Part shown: piece by piece, positions 16,302-25,078 of the stretch
Position numbering within the stretch: the first letter of the stretch is position 1
Layout: each line of letters starts with the position of its first letter
Source: Chryseobacterium hagamense
GTDB taxonomy: Bacteria > Bacteroidota > Bacteroidia > Flavobacteriales > Weeksellaceae
Assembly: GCF_007991455.1 (NCBI RefSeq)
Contig: NZ_BJYJ01000004.1
Location: 1 to 64,000 of the forward strand
Reading direction: 5' to 3'
DNA length: 64,000 nt
Notes under the pieces: generated by a model
Databases searched by the model: none
What the model was told of the DNA's origin: nothing
Seen by the model: only the letters and a program-made list of their open reading frames with translations
Translations under genes and position numbers: made by a program

Positions 16302-17189
16302 ATGAAAAGAAACATCCATTTTCCCATCCTATTGGGAGCCATTGCTGCACTCTCATTGTCAGCCTGTAACGACGATGCCATGGAAACTCCGGTGCAGCCT
16401 GCACCACAGACGGAGAGCCTGACCATCGACCAGCCGAATGCCCTGGAAAAAGTATGCTATTATGTAGACCAGTACTGGAGTTCCTCATCGGTGCTGCTCA
16501 CTTCGCTTCAGAATTCCACGGATACCAGCTTCATGAATTCCCAGATGACCAAAATCTCAGGGATGTGGGGAAGAAGCAATCCGACGCTGAGATTCGTGAA
16601 CGATCCTTCGAACTACAATTCCACTTACAATGCGATTTCGTATTCTACCGGGAAAATCTATTATGGCTACGCTATTTATTATGATGCGAAATCCAAAGGC
16701 GGAGATATCGTCAATGCGATGATCCTGGCCCATGAATACGGCCACCAGCTGCAATATATCTTCGGGTTGCCTTCCGTAACCGAGTCTACCGCAAGACCGA
16801 ATGAACTGGAAGCTGACGGTTTCGCCGGGTACTACCTGAGAAGGCCGAACGGCTATAACCAGACCAGCTTTGCACAGATTGCCGCAGCCTATGAATTTGC
16901 CCAGAGCATCGGTGACTACCAGACCAACAGTGCCGGACATCACGGGACACCGCCGCAACGAAGATCGGCCGTCCGTTTAGGATTCCTGCTGGGCCAGTAT
17001 GACCTTACCGCTTCAGCTTTCGATTATAATTTCTTCTATTACTACCAGGGCGTGCTGAACGGAACCTATAAAATGGCAAAAAATTCACAGTATCCTGAGC
17101 TGGATGCTTATATGAAGCCTTATTTGGATGAGATTAAGAAACTTCAGACCGGCGAAATATCTGCTGAAGAATTTAAAAATTTAAAGTAA
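16302..17189 (+). CDS. Lipoprotein zinc metallopeptidase
   Basis: A 295-residue secreted protein. The signal peptide ends in the lipobox LSAC (Cys22), so it is lipid-anchored. The zinc motif HEYGH (HExxH) is near residues 144-148, followed by NELEADGFAGYYL, where the downstream glutamate is the likely third ligand as in neutral zinc metallopeptidases of the YpfJ type. The family substrate is unknown. It is monocistronic between rplU (divergent) and the acyltransferase. The high GC content is typical of the backbone. Confidence 0.8.
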   Translation: MKRNIHFPILLGAIAALSLSACNDDAMETPVQPAPQTESLTIDQPNALEKVCYYVDQYWSSSSVLLTSLQNSTDTSFMNSQMTKISGMWGRSNPTLRFVNDPSNYNSTYNAISYSTGKIYYGYAIYYDAKSKGGDIVNAMILAHEYGHQLQYIFGLPSVTESTARPNELEADGFAGYYLRRPNGYNQTSFAQIAAAYEFAQSIGDYQTNSAGHHGTPPQRRSAVRLGFLLGQYDLTASAFDYNFFYYYQGVLNGTYKMAKNSQYPELDAYMKPYLDEIKKLQTGEISAEEFKNLK

Positions 17190-17302
17190 TCATCATTTTT
17201 GAAATATCTTTTCTTGAGAGGCAGGAACTTAGTTCCTGTCTCTTTTTATTTACCCCTGAATCCATAAAGTTTATTTATTTTTGAAACTTCATATTTGCAT
17301 TC

Positions 17303-18394
17303 ATGAACAGAGACCTTTATATCGACTTCGCCAAAGGGATGGCCACCCTTTCCATTATATTCATCCATACGGCCTTCTGGTCGGGGCAGTTTTACATCCT
17401 GCCGGAGATCAGGATCTTTTCCCTGGTTTTTGATGTCGCCCTATTCTATGCACTGAGCGGGATCACATCCGGATCGAATATCGAGAAAACGTTTTACCGG
17501 CTTCTGAAACTGCAGATCACTTACATGATTTTTGTAACCCTGCTGTTTTTTCTCGACTATTTCTTTAAGGTGTTCGGACTGACTTTCTTCTCACCGGAAT
17601 GGCTGCAGAATTTCTATTCGACCTTTGGATCCAAATACGCCGCTACAAGTATTTCCACCGTTCCGCAATGGGAAAACCTGGGCAACTGGTACCTGCATCA
17701 GTACACCAATGCGGATACATTCCCTGTGGTGATGGGAAGCTTCTGGTATTTAAAGGTGTACTATATCCTGACCGTTTTCGGGGTCCTGATTTTAAGATTC
17801 TTTCCGAAACATATCAACTGGTTCATCGGGCTTTGCGGAGCACTGACTTTATTATTCAACATTTTTCCAGAAATTTATCCGTCCGGACAGGTAGGTTATG
17901 TGGCTTTCTATATGACGATTTTCCTGGCAGGAAATAGACTGAAAGGCAAAAAGATTCCGACAAAGGCCATCCCCGTCCTCTATGCAGCGGTTGCGTTGGC
18001 ATTGATAGGGCTGTTCTCGTTTTATGGAAATGAAGTTTTCTTTAAGATCAGCAAAAACAAATTTCCTCCCCAGACACCGTATATTGTCTGGACTTTATTT
18101 TCTCTGGTAACACTTTTCGTTTTTTACAACAGATTAAAGGTCACAAAAGAAAATTTTGTGACCTATATTGGTAGAAATGCTATCTTTTTCTATTTCGGGC
18201 AAGGCATCAGTTCTTCCCTGATTTATTTTCTGGTGGTTCCGCTGAAGGACAGCATGCCGTGGTGGGTTTTAATGATTTTAATTTACAGTATCAATATCAT
18301 TCTGGCATCCGTCATTTCGGCAGGCCTGAAAAAAGTGGATGAAGCAGGTTGGAAAACCCTTCAGTTCCTGAGAAGAAAAACGGCTGCCGGTTAA
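17303..18394 (+). CDS. Acyltransferase 3 family membrane protein
   Basis: A 363-residue multi-pass protein. It starts RDLYIDFAKGMATLSIIFIH, with the catalytic-type His of acyltransferase-3 proteins, and has about ten hydrophobic segments to residue 350. These enzymes transfer acyl groups to cell-surface sugars or lipids; the acceptor cannot be read from sequence. A -7-like CATATTTG lies 15 nt before the ATG, implying a very short leader. The last codons overlap the convergent small membrane gene by four bases. Confidence 0.82.
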   Translation: MNRDLYIDFAKGMATLSIIFIHTAFWSGQFYILPEIRIFSLVFDVALFYALSGITSGSNIEKTFYRLLKLQITYMIFVTLLFFLDYFFKVFGLTFFSPEWLQNFYSTFGSKYAATSISTVPQWENLGNWYLHQYTNADTFPVVMGSFWYLKVYYILTVFGVLILRFFPKHINWFIGLCGALTLLFNIFPEIYPSGQVGYVAFYMTIFLAGNRLKGKKIPTKAIPVLYAAVALALIGLFSFYGNEVFFKISKNKFPPQTPYIVWTLFSLVTLFVFYNRLKVTKENFVTYIGRNAIFFYFGQGISSSLIYFLVVPLKDSMPWWVLMILIYSINIILASVISAGLKKVDEAGWKTLQFLRRKTAAG

Positions 18395-18633
18395 GCTCTG
18401 CTTCTTCCGTTTCTGGCGATCAGCGCAATAATGATGATCAGAAGAATCGCTCCGCCGATAATATACATCGGATCGGTATACCATTCTGTCGTGGTGGTGG
18501 TTTTTTGTTCTGTTGTTACGGTTCCGCTTCCTGTGGTCGTTTCCTGGGCAAAAGCCAAAGCAGAAGTACCCATGGTGAAGATCATTAATAATAAAGCGTT
18601 TACTCTGGACTTGAAGTTGTTGATTGTTTTCAT
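18391..18633 (-). CDS. Small membrane protein with signal peptide
   Basis: An 80-residue protein. The cleavable-looking signal is MKTINNFKSRVNALLLMIFT to AFAQ. A short Thr-rich linker (TTTEQKTTTTTEW) follows, then one C-terminal membrane helix (MYIIGGAILLIIIIALIA) ending in basic residues. No domain is recognised. It converges on the acyltransferase gene with a four-base overlap. Confidence 0.7.
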   Translation of the reverse strand: MKTINNFKSRVNALLLMIFTMGTSALAFAQETTTGSGTVTTEQKTTTTTEWYTDPMYIIGGAILLIIIIALIARNGRSRA

Positions 18634-18756
18634 AACTGATATTTTTTTAGTGATTTTTTAAACATAACAAAAAAAATACCACTTAATGAAATATTATAAA
18701 CTTAAAATTGGGATCAGTAAAACTAATCCCAATTTTAAATTGTTAAAAAATATTAT

Positions 18757-18885
18757 TTACTTGTTTTTAGCTTGAAGTTCTAATGGCGTTAACTTCTTAA
18801 CGTCATTATATCTATCAAATACTTTAATAGCAAAGATAATAGCTAAAATTGTTATACCTATAAATATTACGGATTTCTTTTTCAT
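18757..18885 (-). CDS. 42-residue single-pass membrane peptide
   Basis: The frame encodes MKKKSVIFIGITILAIIFAI, a basic N terminus and hydrophobic helix, then a short charged tail (FDRYNDVKKLTPLELQAKNK). It starts 17 bp after the stop of the Cys-rich lipoprotein gene on the same strand, so the two are probably one transcript. It has no recognised family. It may be a membrane peptide associated with the lipoprotein, and it shares the AT-rich composition of this patch. Confidence 0.6.
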   Translation of the reverse strand: MKKKSVIFIGITILAIIFAIKVFDRYNDVKKLTPLELQAKNK

Positions 18886-18902
18886 TGTTTTATATTTTTA
18901 AA

Positions 18903-19484
18903 TTAACATGTTCTACAAACAATACTCTGATAACAATCGTAATAATTATTCCATGATTGATGACTAGCCCCAAATCCAGGTTTAGTACATCCAAATGCAC
19001 CTTGCCATGCAACAGCAATTTCTTCCCAAAAATTACAAGCGTCAGTATTTATTGTGCCATTTGAATTTTTGTGACATTTATCTCCTCCTCCCATATAATA
19101 TCTTTGAGATGGACTAGAGTCATTAGCCTCTAATTCTTCGAAAAAACTCATTACAACCTCTTCTTTACCACCATAATCTTCAAGAAGCAAATTACTACTT
19201 TGAACTATAACATCTATTGCTTGATGTTGAGCATCAACATCATCAATTGCAGCTGCTTTTTTATATGCATCAATATTTTCAATAATTTTCTGCAAGTTTT
19301 TATTACTTACAAATTTATCCAATTCATCGTTTGATGACCTACTAAAGTTATTATTTTGCACATTTTTTGAAGTTTTACTCTTTGCTACGATATTAGTAGA
19401 GCTATTACTATCAATATCATTGCTACAAGAACTTACTACTAAAAATACACTTATACTAACAAAGTTAATAAGATTTTTTTTCAT
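18903..19484 (-). CDS. Hypothetical lipoprotein with Cys-rich C terminus
   Basis: A 193-residue protein with a lipobox-type signal (FVSISVFLVVSSC, Cys20). A Ser/Asn-rich linker and a helical middle (LQKIIENIDAYKKAAAIDD) precede a C-terminal 60 residues with six cysteines (KCHK, DACNFW, FGCTK, YDCY, VCRTC). Only the lipidated Cys lies outside this tail, so the tail is probably a disulfide-knotted module. No family is recognised. It lies in an AT-rich patch with the 42-residue membrane peptide and a damaged XRE gene, which looks horizontally acquired. Confidence 0.7.
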   Translation of the reverse strand: MKKNLINFVSISVFLVVSSCSNDIDSNSSTNIVAKSKTSKNVQNNNFSRSSNDELDKFVSNKNLQKIIENIDAYKKAAAIDDVDAQHQAIDVIVQSSNLLLEDYGGKEEVVMSFFEELEANDSSPSQRYYMGGGDKCHKNSNGTINTDACNFWEEIAVAWQGAFGCTKPGFGASHQSWNNYYDCYQSIVCRTC

Positions 19485-19665
19485 TTTAAAAGTTTTAATT
19501 AATTATTTTTTGTTAAAAATTTTTATCAAAAATAGTAATCATTTGTAATTTTTCCCAATCAAAAATGACAAATGATTAATAAATAATGACCGATTTTATT
19601 AATTTTTAATTTTTTATATTTTCCAAATCAAAAAACTTATTTATTTTTGTTAAAACTAATATTAT

Positions 19666-19955
19666 ATGAGAATTGGTCAAACATATCAGAATCAACATAT
19701 AGAAGATACGAAGCAGATAAAAGTTTTCCCGATATATTTCTTCTATGTAGAATTGCTAAAATTTTTGATAAAAAATTAAATAATTTATTACCTGAATATA
19801 TGGTTGATGTAAATGAAAATTCTAGTGCCGAAAACTCTAACATTACTAAATATCTCTCTGAAAAAATTATCGAGCAGTATGAAGAAAGGCTTAAAGATAA
19901 AGATTGTCAGATTGCTTTATTGAAAAGTATGTTAGAAAAATATAGTTCTATATAA
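19666..19955 (+). pseudogene. XRE-type regulator with internal deletion in its HTH
   Basis: The ATG at 19666 opens with MRIGQ, the standard start of an XRE/Cro regulator. The next segment of the HTH is missing. In the neighbouring frame the sequence resumes at SESTYRRYEADKSFPDIFLL, then RIAKIFDKKLNNLLPEYM and a coiled-coil tail (KIIEQYEERLKDKDCQIALL) to the stop at 19955. The simplest reading is a small out-of-frame deletion removing helices 1-2. A TTG at 19647 could start the second frame, but the product would lack a complete DNA-binding domain. Confidence 0.55.
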
Positions 19956-19973
19956 ATAAATCTAATTTAAAAC

Positions 19974-20555
19974 ATGTTTAAGTTGAAACTTCCTACCGAC
20001 CCGAGGTGGGCAAATATTGCGGAAGGAAACATAGAAGAAATTTTAACGGATCATGCCTGGTGTGAGCAGAAAGCTGCAACCAACGCCATCGGGCTTATTA
20101 CCATGCTGCCGGAGTATCCGGAGATGGTAACCGAGCTTCTGGCCATTGCCCGGGAGGAACTGGAGCATTTCGGGCAGGTGCATGAGATTATTAAGAAAAG
20201 AGGCTATACTTTCGGACGCACCCGGAAAGACGATTACGTAAACGAACTGGTACAGTTTATCCAGAAAGGCGGCAACAGGGACGATCTGATTATCGACAAG
20301 ATGCTTTTTGCAGCCATGATCGAAGCAAGAAGCTGCGAAAGGTTCAAGGTGCTTACGGAAAATATTAAAGATGAAGAGCTGAGAGTGTTCTACAGGGAAC
20401 TGATGATTTCGGAGGCCAATCATTATACGACTTTCATCGGTTTTGCCAGGGAGCTGGGTGATGAACAGAAGGTAAACGCAAGATGGGAAGAATGGCTGGA
20501 ATATGAAGCCAAGGTGATCCAGTCTTACGGAAAAGGAGAAACCATCCACGGATAA
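19974..20555 (+). CDS. miaE: tRNA-(ms2io6A)-hydroxylase-like di-iron protein
   Basis: A 193-residue ferritin-like four-helix protein. The di-iron ligand motifs are EELEHF near residues 62-67, EARSCERF near 115-122 and SEANHY near 146-151. MiaE hydroxylates the isopentenyl group of modified A37 in tRNAs. The length and motif spacing fit. The DUF502 gene follows 6 bp later, so the two form an operon. It starts 18 bp after the XRE remnant. GC content jumps back to backbone level here. Confidence 0.85.
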   Translation: MFKLKLPTDPRWANIAEGNIEEILTDHAWCEQKAATNAIGLITMLPEYPEMVTELLAIAREELEHFGQVHEIIKKRGYTFGRTRKDDYVNELVQFIQKGGNRDDLIIDKMLFAAMIEARSCERFKVLTENIKDEELRVFYRELMISEANHYTTFIGFARELGDEQKVNARWEEWLEYEAKVIQSYGKGETIHG

Positions 20556-20561
20556 CACAGA

Positions 20562-21179
20562 GTGAAAAAGCTGACGTTTGAAAATATCGCCAATTTTTTC
20601 CTGAAAAACTTCTTTCAGGGATTAGTGATCATCGGTCCGATCGGGCTGACGATCTTTGTGATCTGGTATGTGGTAACGTCAATTGATAACATCATCCCTT
20701 CCGTGGCAAGGGAAATCCCGGGACTGGTGTTCATTTCCACGATTTTAATCACAGCATTATTAGGCTTTTTAGGCAATAAGTTTGTGGTAGGAAAATTCTT
20801 TTTCGATTCCATGGACCGCCTGCTGGAAAAGACGCCCGGTGTCAAGCATATTTATACCCCGACGAAAGATGTAATGTCTTCCTTTGTGGGCGACAAGAAA
20901 AAATTCAATGATCCGGTCTGGGTAAAGACCAATGAAAACCCTGAAATCTGGAGAATCGGTTTTTTGACCCAGAAAGAAATGGCCGATGTGGAAAAGCACA
21001 ATTATGTGGCCGTATACCTCCCGCATTCCTATGCAATTTCAGGCTGGGTGATCGTTACTGAGGAGAAAAACATCAAACCGGTAGTCGGCATGACGGCTGC
21101 TTCCGCCATGAAATTTGCGGTGAGTGGCGGCGTGGCAGGCTTCCATTCCGACGACAATATTTTTAAAGCACCGGAATAG
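20562..21179 (+). CDS. DUF502 family membrane protein
   Basis: A 205-residue protein with two N-terminal membrane helices (GLVIIGPIGLTIFVIWYVV and VFISTILITALLGFLG) and a soluble C-terminal half containing GVKHIYTPTKDVMSSF and VAVYLPHSYAISGWV. These are hallmarks of DUF502, a conserved inner-membrane family of unknown function. The start is GTG at 20562; no in-frame ATG precedes the first helix. It is downstream of miaE in the same operon. Confidence 0.85.
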   Translation: MKKLTFENIANFFLKNFFQGLVIIGPIGLTIFVIWYVVTSIDNIIPSVAREIPGLVFISTILITALLGFLGNKFVVGKFFFDSMDRLLEKTPGVKHIYTPTKDVMSSFVGDKKKFNDPVWVKTNENPEIWRIGFLTQKEMADVEKHNYVAVYLPHSYAISGWVIVTEEKNIKPVVGMTAASAMKFAVSGGVAGFHSDDNIFKAPE

Positions 21180-21304
21180 GTGTTCTGTAAGATAATACCG
21201 TCCTGATATTATCTTATCTACTTTCAACCATTTTGGCTAAAAGCCACTTTCCTTTTCATTAAAATTATTTGCGGGGCATCATTTTCCCCCATGCGATAAT
21301 TTTA

Positions 21305-22438
21305 ATGGAAAAATTACATCCTACAATAAAACAAAACAAACAACCAATAAAGATGGGCAAAGCTGCAATCATAGGTGCCGGCGTATCCGGGCTGAGCATG
21401 GCGAATTATCTGGAAAAAAATAAGATTGACTATCACCTGTACGAAAGAAGAACTCCGAATGACCTAAAGGGACATGGGTTCATCCTTCCGAAAGAAGGGA
21501 TCGAATTTCTTTCCGAGATCATTGATATCGACGAACTTTATGCAAAGGGAAGTTTCCTCAAAAAGTATATTCATTACAACCGGTCGGGAGAAATCATTTC
21601 CGAAAAAGACCTGGACAACGTATTTGTGGTTTCCAGGAGCGCGCTGATTGAAATCCTTGCCAAAGGCGTTCCGGCAGATAAAATCTCTTACAATTCTACT
21701 GTCGCTTTGAATGGCTTTGAAGACGGTAAAGCCCAGATTACCCTGGACGGCAGCCAGAAACTGGATGCGGATATCGTCATTGCGTCAGACGGATCAAGAA
21801 GCCGTTTAAGAAGAACGATTTTCCAGGACGAAACAATGAAAGCGGTGCTGGAAAATGAAGTGGTGAACATTATAGAAAATGAAGCACTGGCCGGTGAGAT
21901 CGAAAGCAACTTCCTGAAGTTCCACCATGAGAACGGCGGTCTTACTTTCGGAGTTTTAAAGCTTTCCTCTTCAAAAATCCTCTGGTACTGCCAGTTCGAC
22001 ATTACCAAATATTTCATCAACGAGGATTACACTCCGGATTGCATCAGGCAGTTTATGCTCGATAATTTCGGAACCTGGAACCCCCTGATTTCCTCTATTA
22101 TCGAAGGCTCAAGCTACGAAAACGCCCATATCTGGAGAGTCTATGAACTGGAAAAGCTGAATCCTTTTTATCACCGGAATGTCGTATTTATCGGTGACGC
22201 TGCCCATCCGCTGATCCCCTTCACCAGCCAGGGCGTGACTTCTGCCCTGAAGGATTCTTTTACGCTGACGAATCTTTTAACCGAAGGAAAACCTCTTCAG
22301 GAAACTTTCCAGAAGTACGAAGAAGAAAGAAGGCCTGAAATCGACATCCACATTGCCAACGGAAGGGCTTTGCTGGACCAGTTTCTTCTACCGCTTGATG
22401 AACAACCGAAAAATACATTACCCATTTCATACAAATAA
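21305..22438 (+). CDS. FAD-dependent monooxygenase
   Basis: A group-A-type flavoprotein hydroxylase. The N-terminal dinucleotide fold is AAIIGAGVSGLSMANYL (GxGxxG), with DIVIASDGSRSR in the middle and a C-terminal FAD motif RNVVFIGDAAHPLIPFTSQG, which includes GD and the proline-rich loop. Starts at 21305 (377 residues) or 21353 (361 residues, MGKAAIIG) are both possible; the shorter begins right at the Rossmann strand. It lies 3 bp before an aminotransferase gene, so they probably act in one pathway on the same small molecule. Related enzymes hydroxylate aromatic substrates; the substrate here is unknown. Confidence 0.82.
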   Translation: MEKLHPTIKQNKQPIKMGKAAIIGAGVSGLSMANYLEKNKIDYHLYERRTPNDLKGHGFILPKEGIEFLSEIIDIDELYAKGSFLKKYIHYNRSGEIISEKDLDNVFVVSRSALIEILAKGVPADKISYNSTVALNGFEDGKAQITLDGSQKLDADIVIASDGSRSRLRRTIFQDETMKAVLENEVVNIIENEALAGEIESNFLKFHHENGGLTFGVLKLSSSKILWYCQFDITKYFINEDYTPDCIRQFMLDNFGTWNPLISSIIEGSSYENAHIWRVYELEKLNPFYHRNVVFIGDAAHPLIPFTSQGVTSALKDSFTLTNLLTEGKPLQETFQKYEEERRPEIDIHIANGRALLDQFLLPLDEQPKNTLPISYK

Positions 22439-22441
22439 AAA

Positions 22442-23599
22442 ATGTTTACAAATAAAGAGATCAATTTTGAAGCCCTGAAAAGAAAAGCCTACAACGGAAG
22501 ATGGGCTACCCTTGAAGACGGCATTATTCCTTTAACGGCCGCCGATCCCGATTTCAGGATGTCGGAAGAAATAGAAAACGGAATCATTGAATATATTAAA
22601 GACGGTTATCTGAGTTACGGACCCTTCTCCGGAATCCCGGAATTCAAAAAAAGTGTTGCTGAGCATTTTAACATTGAGAAGAAAGGAAATTTTACACCGG
22701 ACAATGTCTTAGCTGTTAACAGTGCCGCCCAGGGCATGTTCCTGATCGCAAAATACGTCCTTAGCCCCGGAGATGAAGCAATCATCTTCGATCCGGTGGA
22801 TTTCCTGTTTAAAAAGACCGTGGAAGCCGTCGGTGGGAACATCCGTTTGTGTGCGGTAGACTCCGTAACCGGCGACATCGATTTCGAAATGCTGGTTTCC
22901 CTGATTTCCCCGAAAACAAAAATGATCAGCATCTGCAATCCGCATAACCCGGTGGGAAGGGTTTACTCCAGAGAAATCCTGAAGAAGATATCCGAAATTG
23001 CCGTTGCTCATGATCTTTGGGTAATGAGTGACGAGATCTGGAGCGATATTGTCTATGACCACAGGGAATTCAATACCTATTCCTCCGTTTCCGAAGAAGC
23101 CCGGAAAAAGAGCTTTACCGTATTCGGGTTTTCAAAGTCTTTCGGTATTGCAGGGCTGAGAATCGGTGCCGTCCTGTGCAATGACCAGGAATTAATGGAT
23201 GATTTTACGGAGAAATCCCAGTTCAATTCAACCATTGAAGGAGTTTCCACCCTGTCTCAAATTGCGGCGAGTGTGGCAATTGACCGGGCGAAACCGTGGT
23301 TCAACGATTTCCTTACGCATCTGCAGCACAACAGGGATCTGGCGCACAGCATGCTGGGCAACTCAGGAATTCTGACCCCTAATCTTCCGGAAGCCACCTT
23401 CGTTATTTTCCCGAAAATCGAAAACGGAATGTCGAGCGACGAATTCGCCCAACACGTTTTAAAAGCAGGAAAAGTAGCCGTTGTCCCGGGTTCGGAAAGA
23501 TGGTTCGGAAAAGGAGCTGAAGGGCATATCCGGATCTGTTTCTCCACCTCTCGGGAGATCCTGACGGAAGGACTGAACCGACTGATCAACAGCTTTTAA
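22442..23599 (+). CDS. PLP-dependent aminotransferase/C-S lyase (class I/II, MalY-like)
   Basis: A 385-residue fold-type I PLP enzyme. Visible motifs are GYLSYGPFSGIPEFKKSV near residues 54-71, NPHNPVGRVY near 163-172, DEIWSDIVYD near 198-207 and the Schiff-base lysine in FGFSKSFGIAGLRIG near 229-243. The DEIW and AADPDF motifs resemble MalY/PatB C-S lyases, though a true aminotransferase role is equally possible. It is co-transcribed with the FAD monooxygenase (3-bp gap), and a strong terminator follows. The pathway is not identified. Confidence 0.82.
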   Translation: MFTNKEINFEALKRKAYNGRWATLEDGIIPLTAADPDFRMSEEIENGIIEYIKDGYLSYGPFSGIPEFKKSVAEHFNIEKKGNFTPDNVLAVNSAAQGMFLIAKYVLSPGDEAIIFDPVDFLFKKTVEAVGGNIRLCAVDSVTGDIDFEMLVSLISPKTKMISICNPHNPVGRVYSREILKKISEIAVAHDLWVMSDEIWSDIVYDHREFNTYSSVSEEARKKSFTVFGFSKSFGIAGLRIGAVLCNDQELMDDFTEKSQFNSTIEGVSTLSQIAASVAIDRAKPWFNDFLTHLQHNRDLAHSMLGNSGILTPNLPEATFVIFPKIENGMSSDEFAQHVLKAGKVAVVPGSERWFGKGAEGHIRICFSTSREILTEGLNRLINSF

Positions 23600-23616
23600 A
23601 TAAAAGACATGATAAA

Positions 23617-23652
23617 CAACTCCGGGCAGAAATTATTTTCTGCCCGGAGTTG
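23617..23652 (+). terminator. Strong terminator after the monooxygenase-aminotransferase operon
   Basis: A 16-bp stem CAACTCCGGGCAGAAA / TTTCTGCCCGGAGTTG with loop TTAT lies 17 bp after the stop codon, with a T-rich 3' flank. Confidence 0.8.
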
Positions 23653-23748
23653 TTGTTTAACAGTTAAAATTTTATTGATATTTAAGACCAAGGGCTTTTG
23701 GTACTAACTGGGAGACTTCCAGCATCCGGCATCCTCCTTCCGGTCTTT

Positions 23749-24969
23749 CTATTTTTTCGAAATTTTATAAAGCTTTCCACTGTCGGTAACGGCATATAAA
23801 TTTCCGTCGCTCCCGTTCAGGACATCCCGGAATCTTTCATTTTCACTTTCCAGAAGACGTTCTTCGCCGATCACTTTATTATCTTTCATCACAATCCGAT
23901 TGATATGTTCTCCGCTAAGACAGCCGATCATCAGGTTACCCTTCCATTCACTGATGTTTCCGGTGTAAAAAGTAACGCCGCTTGGTGAAATTACCGGATC
24001 CCAGTAATAGACCGGCTGCTCGGTCCCTGCCTTCTGCGTAGTTCCGTTATTGATCTTTTCCCCGGAATATTCAATTCCGTAAGTTACATCGCCCCAACCG
24101 TAGTTTTTTCCCGGCCTAATCAGGTTGATCTCATCACCGCCCCTTGGTCCCATTTCCACATCCCACAGCGTTCCGTTCGGATCAATGGCCATTCCCTGCG
24201 GATTCCTGATGCCGTATGCATAAATTTCGGGTTTAAATCCTGCCTGGCCGATAAAAGGATTCCCCGGCGCCGGTTTTCCGTCTTTGGTTATTTTTAGAAT
24301 TTTTCCTAAATAATTATCCGTTCTCTGGGCGTATACCCTGGTCTGCTTGTCTGATCTTTCTCCTGTACTTACGAAAAGGTTCCCGTCTTTATCAAACGCC
24401 AGCCGGCTGCCGTAATGTTTGTCGCCGTCATACGTTGGAGTAGCCCGGAAAATAACCTGAACTCCAGAAATAGTCTTCAGATCAGCAGAAAGTTTTCCTT
24501 TACCCACGGCAGTATGATTTCCTTTTTCGTAAGGCTCCGAAAAGCTGAAGTAGATCATACTATTGGTTTTAAAATCAGGATCCAAAGCGACATCAAGCAT
24601 ACCGCCCTGCCCTTTGGTATCCACTTTCGGGAAACCTTCGATTTTAGAGATCTGCTTTCCATCCACCGAAACAACGTTCATATATCCCCTTTTATCGGTA
24701 ATTAAAAACCTCCCGTCCGGCAGGTTGATAATTCCCCAGGTTTTTCCCAGATCTTTGCTTAAAACCTCCACGTTATAAGGTGTTGAGGTCTTTACGGCTT
24801 TTATCCGGGTTTGTCCTGTAAATGCCGGTTTATATTCCGGAGAATTCGGCTCTTTGGTTTCTACACTGCCATCTTTTCCCAGCTTCTGAGCATGAAGCAT
24901 ATGGTCTTTACAAGAAGATAAAATCAGGAATAAACTGAAGGCTGAAATGTAAAATTTATTGAAATTCAT
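23749..24969 (-). CDS. PQQ-dependent sugar dehydrogenase-like lipoprotein
   Basis: A 406-residue protein of the glucose/sorbosone dehydrogenase beta-propeller family. The lipoprotein signal ends at ILSSC (Cys20). Characteristic blades include GGMLDVALDPDF, HYGSRLAFDKDGNLFVSTGE and YAYGIRNPQGMAIDPNGTLW, and the C-terminal RFRDVLNGSDGNLYAVTDSG. Such enzymes oxidise soluble sugars or related substrates in the periplasm using PQQ. I see no PQQ synthesis genes nearby, so the cofactor would have to come from elsewhere. It is monocistronic. Confidence 0.85.
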   Translation of the reverse strand: MNFNKFYISAFSLFLILSSCKDHMLHAQKLGKDGSVETKEPNSPEYKPAFTGQTRIKAVKTSTPYNVEVLSKDLGKTWGIINLPDGRFLITDKRGYMNVVSVDGKQISKIEGFPKVDTKGQGGMLDVALDPDFKTNSMIYFSFSEPYEKGNHTAVGKGKLSADLKTISGVQVIFRATPTYDGDKHYGSRLAFDKDGNLFVSTGERSDKQTRVYAQRTDNYLGKILKITKDGKPAPGNPFIGQAGFKPEIYAYGIRNPQGMAIDPNGTLWDVEMGPRGGDEINLIRPGKNYGWGDVTYGIEYSGEKINNGTTQKAGTEQPVYYWDPVISPSGVTFYTGNISEWKGNLMIGCLSGEHINRIVMKDNKVIGEERLLESENERFRDVLNGSDGNLYAVTDSGKLYKISKK

Positions 24970-25042
24970 ACAATTAGATTTGATGATTGATCCAATAGAT
25001 GGAAAAATAATGCCATAAAAATTTGCTGATCCGGATTTTTAT

Positions 25043-25056
25043 TCTACATTTGTAGA
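25043..25056. promoter_or_regulatory. BlaI-type operator overlapping the -7 promoter box
   Basis: The perfect palindrome TCTACA-TT-TGTAGA matches the TACA...TGTA core of BlaI/MecI operators. The -7 element TACATTTG (25045-25052) lies wholly inside it, so a bound repressor would block RNA polymerase. It is 22 bp before the regulator ATG, consistent with autorepression. Confidence 0.75.
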
Positions 25057-25078
25057 GTAAATTATCAGTCCGTAGAAA

